From: Anseranas semipalmata
Taxonomy: Eukaryota > Chordata > Aves > Anseriformes > Anseranatidae
Reading direction: 5' to 3'
Length of the DNA: 64,000 nucleotides
NCBI GenBank assembly: GCA_013399115.1
Contig: VXAA01000962.1
Span: 515,079 to 579,078, forward strand
Below, one piece after another: positions 56,365 through 64,000 of this stretch (position 1 is its first letter; every line of letters starts with the position of its first letter). The position numbers and the translations under genes are program-made. The notes beneath the pieces are model-generated. The model was not told the DNA's origin, made no database searches, and saw only the letters and a program-made list of their open reading frames with translations.

Positions 56365-57085
56365 CAGGAGGAAATGAAATTTTCCAATGATACTAAATTG
56401 AAAGTATTATAGAAAGTGGCCAATTAGGGAGAACTGCAGAGGACCTTACAAGACTGAATGACTGAGCAATAAAATACCTATAGTTCACCTGCCCCTTGAA
56501 CACTGTGAGGCAGTTCCGGTTCCCCTTCATTAAAATGATACAGTAGAATTGGAAAGACAGAGAAGGGCAATAAAATCAACCAAAGCCATGGAATGGTCTC
56601 TGTGTAGGAAACAATGAAGCATGCCAGAACTCTTTGGTCCAGAAAAGACGGGGCTGAAAGAGTGAATGAGAAAGCTTTTTAAAATCCTGGGTAGCACAGG
56701 CAGGGTGAATAGGGGGTAAGAATAAACAGGGACAGCAAATGAAGTGAGGAGGTGATAAGTTCTAAGCCAGCAAAAGGAAGTGGTTCTTCGTCCACCACAG
56801 AGCTGTTGAAGTCCTTGTGAAATGATCCTGCAGTTGCTCAACATACACATGGCTGCATGCAAAAAAAATGCACTGAAATTACTAAACAAACACACATAAC
56901 TACACTATTTTTTAAAAGTCTCTGAGACTGGTAACTGTGCTAAAAAGACACATAATGTACTCTTGCCTTGCTCACATCTTCCCTTCTGATCATTTGGTTT
57001 GGGCCATTTTTAGCAACTGGACAGTGGGCTAAATGGACTCTCTGATGCAATACAGTCGTTCCCAATTTTTTTTATGTTGGGTTCT
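56365..57085 (+). mobile_element. Old L3/CR1-like LINE relic, 3' part
   Basis: Begins near a decayed reverse-transcriptase motif FSNDTKL (56380-56400, from FADDTKL). It continues with CAGAGAAGGGCAATAAAATC near 56562 and AAGGAAGTGGTTCTTCGTCC near 56774, and ends with GTGGGCTAAATGGACTCTCT near 57026. This order follows the 3' end of amniote L3/CR1-type elements. It lies head-to-head with the minus-strand CR1 that ends about 200 bp before it. Confidence 0.72.
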
Positions 57086-60000
57086 CACCATACCCAATTC
57101 AAAAATAACTACACTAAAGCTACCCGTAGGTATGCACTGCCTTTGGGTATCATGCCTGGACTCTAAGTGGAGACTCCAGGAGGAGTCTCTTGTATGTTCT
57201 GTATCATATCTGCCATGCAGAAACCTCAGGTAGTAGGGATGTCTCAAAAGGCATTAGGCACCTATGCCGAGGTAACTGAATTGAGCCCTCCATTCCTAGA
57301 ACACGGTGAAACGAGAAAAATGCCATATGAAGAGCTTAGTAAGGGGAATATATACATATTTTTCACAGAAAACCTTTGTTTTCACAGCACACACCTAATT
57401 CAGAGGAAATTTATTGCACCAGAGTTTGCTGTGGAAACAAGACACTTATTTTGACCACATGCTGAGCAGATACGGAATGACTTCGTGCATAACAAAAGGA
57501 GTACTACAGCTCCTCAGTGGTTCCAAGTTTACATGAGTTTTGAACAATGAACTACTGCAAGCTGCAAAGGCTCAAAACCAAATCTTGTTAACCAAATGGA
57601 CAAAAACCACGAGTTCATGACGAGAAGTAAAATTGAGCTACATTAATAATAAAAAAATGAAAAAGTAAACTTGATACTGGCAAGCACATTGACTTATTTT
57701 CAGGACTATGCCAGTGATACACTGATCTGTTGTGAGCAAGGGGACAAAATGATTTCTGTGGAAGTAAATTTGCACACCCCATTTCTTAAAGGGTCTTAAA
57801 AGGACAGAGAATTTGAATATCATTTTGGAAACATCCCACATAGTTATACAATTTGCTAGATTACTAATTTAAAATTACTTTTTATACAAACCATGTTGCC
57901 TAAACAAAACAAGAACATCTATAAATTCAAGAATACTTGGACAAATAGTTTCAACACTGTGCTTCATTTCCTAACTTATTTTACTAAGCCTCTATAACTT
58001 AAAGAACCACTTAAGATTTTTGCTCTACCATTTGGTTAGAACAAATTGTTTTTTTTCCTTTCCTATGTAGGCATGCAACATAACCAACATACAGAAGTAG
58101 ATTGGCGATCTGCCAAAAAATACTAAGTGTTGCAAGGGTGCAAATGGAAGCTAAATAGATTTCCATATAATCCATGCCCCAAGGATTTCACAAGTGGCCA
58201 GCAAAATATTCAGAATTACTGGCAGGAAGCAATGGAGCATGGCTGGAGCATATGCTGAGTGAATCAAAGTTGCCTTCTTTGAAGGACTGGTGTTCAGGAG
58301 TTACAAGGCAAAATACCATTAGTCTGTCACATTAGACAAACATACCAGCTGGAACAATCACACATTGTTAAGCTCTTATTTGAGCCGATGGATATAAATT
58401 GAGCTCTTCCTGTGCAACAAATCCTTTACATAACTTTCTTCTGAAGATTTTATGTTTGTGTTCAGGTGCAATTGATTTTGAGACATGTATTGCAGGATGA
58501 CGTATGCAATTTCAAACAATGGGGCAAATTTTCAAAATTAAGACAGGATGCCTTGAAACTAAGGTCCAAATCAAGAAATCTGCAGCAAAAAGAAATGTAA
58601 ATAATATTCATAATATTTACAATCCCACTTTACTTACCCTGAATGTGCAATGTAAAAGTTGTATGCACAGAGTACAAAGATTGTAGCATGTTACTGACAA
58701 TACAGATTTAAATTGATGTAATGCCAAAGGTTTCCTCAGTGAAGACTTTTTTTTCTTTCTTTTTTTTTTTTTTTTTTTTTTGACTATTTACATGAGGAAA
58801 ATTTACACTAAAAATAACAATCCCCCGAGCATGGAGAAAATTGAGCACAAATAATTTACACAAAGATTACAGAAAAACAGACTTCTCATTTCTCTTCAAA
58901 ACTGCAGTTGTATTACAAAGCTTCTGCCTGTGAGATAACCCTTATCCAGTACGAAGAAAGCAGCCTTGTTCACTGAGCAAGAAAACAGTTTTGTCTATAC
59001 ACAGTGAACCTTTGGCCTCTGGAACAAGTTGGTAAGAGAGGTGCATCAGGATCAACAGCGGTGCACAATCTGCTGCTTGCTCCTTACAAGTGATGCACAC
59101 ACATTCATCAGCATCTGCCAACCAATAAATGATGCTCAGCTAGATCCTGACTGCTGGACTGAAAATAATAGTTTTATTATCAGAGCTTTGAATTATTCCA
59201 TTTCTTAAGAAATCCTTCTCCTGCCCACAAGTCAAGCATCTCAATATAAGAAAAAATCATCTATTGAAGAGAGGTGATACTGCAATGATTTACATAGCTA
59301 TGGAACTGGTACTGTATGAATTCCCTCTTCTGGAACTAAATTTACCACTCACAAGTATTTTGAAGCATGAAAACAGGTATACCAAAAGCCACATATCAAA
59401 GATGATGCTTAAACAAAGGTGAGCAAATGCAGTGAAGCCTTATTGTAAAGCTAAGCTTTACAAAAGCCTATGTAGACTTCGCAATATTATGGTTTTCTTA
59501 ATTGAATACAATTTGCAATGTAATACCACTATTGGAAAACTTTTGTCACTTCATTAAGAAAACAAAAAATGATTATTTTACCATGCTTATTATTTGCTTA
59601 TTGGTATTGGCAGAGTTTCCTTATCCTTTACAACTACAAACCTGGCAATCAGCTGGTTGGGCAGACTACATTAAATGGATAAGAGAATTTTAGCAAGACA
59701 CCATAAAAATTGGTATACTGGAAAAAAAAAAAAACTGATTTTAGAATGTCTTCTTTAATACTGACCCCAAAACTAATACAAAGCAGTTGTCTTAGAAAAG
59801 TATGAATACCACAAAAGTACTGCAAATTGTGCAAAATTCTTCTAAAGAAAGATTCTTCCCCAGATATCAGAGTTTACTGTAAAATTTACAGTTATGCACT
59901 TTTGTTTTAACTAGTGAATGGTAGGTGCTGGGCTAAACTCCCTGTTGCAGTAACCTGACAAAGCACCAAACAGGCATTTAGAAACCATTCATACACATTT

Positions 60001-61144
60001 TTTAAAAATGCCCTTCATCCGTAAACATGTGCTTGTATGCAGCATTAATTTTTCCACTCCAGGTAACAAAAGACTGTTACATGCAGAGTTATGATTTGTA
60101 CAAATATTATCTGAACTTCAAACCTCATATTTCATTTTAAACTGTGTATTATATTTAATAGCACATAATGATCCGCAAAACATTGGTGTTCACAGCTGTA
60201 AGAGTATGGCTAATCTCCCACATGAATAACAACAACAAGGGGAATGTGTCAGGAAATCAGTGTTATTAGAGATTGAGGAAAACAATACATAGCTCACTTG
60301 AAATAAGTAACGTAATACATCAATTAGCAAAGATCAGGAGAACAGCTAATGAAGTCTACAATGTTGACAGTTATAATTAGTTTCTTCCTCAGATATCAAG
60401 ACAAAAAAAGTATGGCACATAAATCCATATCCTTCTTTATGCTAAAATTGTACTTCAGGAACCTAAAGCAAGTGCTTACAAAAACTTTTTTTTTTTTTTA
60501 ATTGGTTAAAAATCAGTCAGTCCAGAGATTATAGAACTGTAAAATGCACCTGGGAAGTCTGTCAAGTCTACTTGGAACGCTACACCAAATAAACCGCTTA
60601 CTAAAGTAATGCAGTACTTATTACTGCTGTGAAGTGACTTGGACGTAGCATGGTCAACAGATTGTCACAAGACAGAGAGAAATAATGAAATTACTAATGA
60701 CAGTAGCCAGTCATTCTGAAAGTGGATAGTCAGGCCAGGCAGCCAGCAGGACTGATTAGACAAATAAACAACGGAAGATTTCCACCAGAAGTGACAAACA
60801 CAGGCCCTTCTTACTATTGAAGACAGAGCTGAAGCAGGATGCTGTTGAGGAAATCAGCACCTGAAAAACATCTCCTGGACTGTTAATCAAGAAACTGAGA
60901 GACAAACCAGAGAAGGAATAGGAAGCCACAGAAATGGCCTTGGCACACTGGCTTACATCCTTTCAGTGCAAAGGATCCACACACATTCAAATGATGTGTA
61001 TCTGTTAAACTAAACATTAATGTCAGAGAAAACCACTGAAGAAGAGGGATGTGTCTATCTCCCTCTGGCAGTGAAACAGATCCACTTTCATAAAAGCTCT
61101 GGGATTTGCTTTGATTCTAAAATATTGTTATGCTGAGTATTTAG
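57086..61144. other. Intronic sequence, nothing recognised
   Basis: AT-rich over 4 kb. A T22 run at 58760-58781. No exon or repeat family that I can support. Confidence 0.5.
58760..58781. repeat. T22 homopolymer
   Basis: Uninterrupted T run following a CTTTC-type pyrimidine stretch. Confidence 0.9.
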
Positions 61145-61583
61145 GGCTACGAAGATGATGAGGGGACTGGAGCATCTCTCATACGAGGAGAGGCTGAGAG
61201 AGCTGGCCCTGTTTAGCTTGGAGAAGAGAAGACTGAGAGGGGATCTTATCAATGTGTACAAATATCTGAAGGGAGAGTGTCAAGAGGGCGGGGCCGGACT
61301 CTTTTCAGTGGTGCCCAGGGACAGGACAAGAGGCAACGGGCACAAACTGAAGCACAGGAAGTTCCGGCTGAATATGAGGGGGCACTTCTTTGCTGTGAGG
61401 GTGACATAGCACTGGAACAGGCTGCCCAGAGAGGCTGTGGAGTCTCCTTCTCTGGAGATATTCAAAACCCACCTGGATGCCATCCTGCGCAACGTGCTCT
61501 AGGTGGTCCTGCTTGGCAGGGGGTTGGACTAGGTGATCTCCAGAGGTCCCTTCCAACCTCAACCATTCTGTGATTCTGTGATT
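61145..61583 (+). mobile_element. CR1 LINE, 5'-truncated, well preserved
   Basis: The 440-bp copy has CGAAGATGATGAGGGGACTG, GGAGAAGAGAAGACTGAGAG, CTTTTCAGTGGTGCCCAGGG, CTGCCCAGAGAGGCTGTGGA and GGTGATCTCCAGAGGTCCCT, and ends CATTCTGTGATTCTGTGATT, the CR1 terminal repeat. Its closeness to the consensus I remember makes it the youngest CR1 here. The open frames inside are remnants of the ORF2 end and have no function of their own. Confidence 0.96.
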
Positions 61584-63550
61584 TCCTTAAGGAAATACAT
61601 AGGAATGTGGTATGTTGGGTAGACATATTCCCACTCACTATAGCCACTCACTATTCAGTAAGTACCTCCTTTACTTTTATTAACAACGCATATGCATGCT
61701 AGTTTTCATGCATTCATTTACAAAGACTATTAAATCTCTAAGTACCTTCTCAATGAAAATAATTAACAACTGCAAAGTCTAGTGCTTTGATTTAATCTTT
61801 TTGAAACACTTAGCAATTTCACACAGTTGCATGGCAGATCTGGTGAAATACACTAATAATATTTCAGATATCTACAGGAAATCACATTTCTGGCTTGTTT
61901 AGTTCCCTTTCCTCCATCATTAAGACTGATGTAAAGAAATCATTTTCTTTACCCACCTTTCTCTTCCACACCCAGGGGATATATATGATTTGCACAGAAT
62001 TCCATTTTCCAAGGTACCTTGTACATACCTCAGTAGTAAAGAAGCTTGGCTGGGAGAGAAATACTGCTTTTTTAGTCTTTAATTACCACGGAATTATACT
62101 TCTGTCCTATAGCTGGAATGAAGTAAGATTCACTAATTCTTTATTTTACATTTCACAAAAATAATTTCCTCTTTTCTCTATTGTCATTTCATGGTTTGTA
62201 TTTGTTTATTTTGTTTGGCTTTTTTTTTTTTTTTTTTTTTTTTGCTTGGTTGGGCTTTTGTTTTTTTCTCCTTCCTCCTTTCTTTATATAAACACATGCC
62301 TTCCTGCTTTTGATCTTTAATTGGCTATTTCTTATTCCGTGATGATTCCGCATTGTCTTTTACAAACCTGAATTTTTGAACTGCAGCCACATTTGTACTT
62401 TCTCATGATTTAGCTGTACCAGTGTCAACATGTAATTTGCTTCATGAAGAGGTCCATTATTACCCTGGGGGTTAATAGTCCCTAATTAGTTCCATGAGTC
62501 CATTTTATGATCTCCCTCGTCTTGGTTTTCAGTTTTTGCATTTTGTAAATCTGATAAATTTTTCTCCTCAACTAAAATTACAAAAACATTTAGAGTACAG
62601 AGTTGTCCTTAACATAAAGAGCTAATTTGATTTGTTTTAATTGGCTGTTTGTCAGCCATCTCAAACTCAACACGGAGAACAATGAAGCTTCTCAAAGGCT
62701 TTCATCTCAAACTTCCCTCTAAGTTTTTCACGATGGAGACCTTTGAGTCTATTTAGACCTTTACCACAGCAGTTTCAACCACATTGTCCCAAAATTTAAG
62801 ATTTAAGTGGCAACAACTCAAGCAATGCTCCCTTTCAGAGGCATAAGCAGAATAGGAGAGAGGAAAGGAAAAAAAAAAAGGAAATTTTCCTTTGGATATA
62901 ATCTCCAAAGTAGTAGAATAAGTTGGAGATTTGACTTTGAATTTTTGTACAAATTAAAATTAAAATTATAAATCCCTTATCTTTGTTGAAGGGTACACAG
63001 AATTCTGCTGCTTTTGCATTTCTGCTTACAGCTATGGATGCACATTCTCCTTTGCCAAAGAACAGGTATCTATCAACTTCCATTTTTTCAGATGCCTTAG
63101 ACTGCTGATTTAACGCATATTAACATAAAAGGTTTTCCAGTGATATAACTCAAAGCACAGCGAGGCAGGCTTCTGACAAGCTGAAGTATGTTGACATCAA
63201 GAAAATTACTGGGATGCTGGTTAAGCTGTTACGTCTATAATGCCACGGTGAGGATCACCTCCAAACATAAGGTTGTGACACTTCAGGCAGACAGAGTAAT
63301 AATTTTCTTAAACTGCTGTGAAACAGGACTTACAATGGGCACTGTTTTTTACCATTCACTTGCAGAATAAACTTTACCACAGTTTTTCTGCCATAGCTCT
63401 GGGTAGATGAAAGTGTAGTTGTAGAAAATGTAAATATTAAAACAAATATATGCTGAAGTCTACACTATGAAGCACAAATGAAGAAAAATGTTCTTGAATA
63501 CTGCTGCCCAAAGTACAAAAGAAGCTACTGAAAGTCCCCAACAGAATAAA
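61584..63550. other. Intronic sequence, nothing recognised
   Basis: AT-rich, with a T24 run at 62220-62243. No other feature recognised. Confidence 0.5.
62220..62243. repeat. T24 homopolymer
   Basis: Uninterrupted T run. No adjacent retroposon body recognised. Confidence 0.9.
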
Positions 63551-64000
63551 TCTGGTGGTTTCACCCTGCTGGGCAGCTGAATTCCACCACACTGCTCTCT
63601 CACTCCACCTCCCTGAAGGAAGAGGGGGAGAAAATACAATGGAAAAGGGCTCAAGGCTTGAGATTGCTCACCAATTACCATCATGGGCAAAACAGACACA
63701 GCATAGGGAGATTAATATCATATATTACCTATCACTAGTGGACTAGAACAGTCAGAAACTACAAGCAAACTAAAACACCTTCCCCCACCCACCCTCTTCT
63801 ACCTCCTCCCCACCCAAGCGGCGCAGGGGAACGGGGAATGGGGGCTGCGGTCCATAACATCATTGTTGCCACTCCTTCGTGGTCACTCTCTGCCCCTGCT
63901 CCACATGGGGTCCCTCCCACGGGATGCTGTCCTTCCCGAGCTGATCCTGCGTGGGCTTCCCACAGGCTGCAGCTCTTCCAGAACTGCTCCCATATGGGTC
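63551..64000 (-). mobile_element. LTR of an avian endogenous retrovirus, 3' portion, continues past the window
   Basis: On the minus strand the sequence ends GGGTGAAACCACCAGA (expected ...CCACCACA) at 63551. It carries TGTCTGTTTTGCCCATGATG then GTAATTGGTGAGC (63707-63669), shared with the LTR at 37795-38309. Further in (63850 upward) it has degenerate GC-rich units of the type 'CTGCAGCC-GTGGGA--CCCACG-GGAGCAG', typical of the long U3/R region of one avian LTR type that I remember. Whether internal retroviral sequence follows cannot be seen. Confidence 0.8.

Noticed and set aside
60525..60600. Possible antisense CR1 3' end
   Set aside because: Only a loose resemblance (GATTATAGAACTGTAAAATG); the following sequence does not continue the consensus.
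61155..61573. Overlapping open frames of 60-98 codons on both strands
   Set aside because: They lie within a clear CR1 3' fragment and are remnants of its ORF2 end or antisense shadows, not genes.

Overview
This window is vertebrate nuclear DNA, almost certainly from a bird. Its interspersed repeats are mainly CR1 LINE fragments, carrying the typical ATTCTGTG-type 3' tail, plus several solo long terminal repeats (LTRs) of avian-type endogenous retroviruses. Gene density is very low and most of the sequence is AT-rich and non-coding. There are no bacterial operons, CRISPR arrays or rRNA/tRNA genes that I can support.

The one protein-coding segment I recognise is on the minus strand at 34045-34178. 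It is an internal exon of CTNND2 (delta-catenin, a neuronal armadillo-repeat protein) and encodes the start of the conserved N-terminal region, before the coiled coil. It has a polypyrimidine tract, an unusual CAG-AAG (NAGNAG) tandem acceptor and a GT donor. I read the rest of the window as the two large CTNND2 introns on either side. Transcription runs from high to low coordinates, so 34179-64000 lies upstream of the exon and 1-34044 downstream.

Layout: 1-34 kb (downstream intron) holds two well-preserved copies of one LTR family (1250-1895 and 23369-24037, each with its own target-site duplication), CR1 fragments at 3.5 and 4.0-4.4 kb, a decayed piggyBac-like C-terminus at 11.6 kb, an exon-like ORF at 15.9 kb, a 1.45-kb CR1 reverse-transcriptase relic at 18.6-20.1 kb and a tentative LTR at 25.3-26.2 kb. 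The 34-64 kb part (upstream intron) holds a GC-rich candidate alternative first exon at 36.2-36.4 kb, and a GC-rich solo LTR (37795-38309) just before a CR1 copy (38.4-39.1 kb). It also holds two copies of a second LTR family (43341-43836 and 55268-55615), an old L3/CR1-like relic split by an LTR-like insertion at 46.05-46.76 kb, a CR1 relic split by the 55.3-kb LTR and set head-to-head with a second old element, a young CR1 at 61.1-61.6 kb and the start of a minus-strand LTR at the right edge.

I found no new multi-gene system. The points most worth a second look are the frame-compatible alternative N-terminal exon upstream of CTNND2 exon 2, the NAGNAG acceptor, and the nested insertions, which give a relative-age record. 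One of these carries the only ambiguous base of the window exactly at an internal deletion joint. Family names are from memory of repeat consensus sequences and have not been checked against a database.
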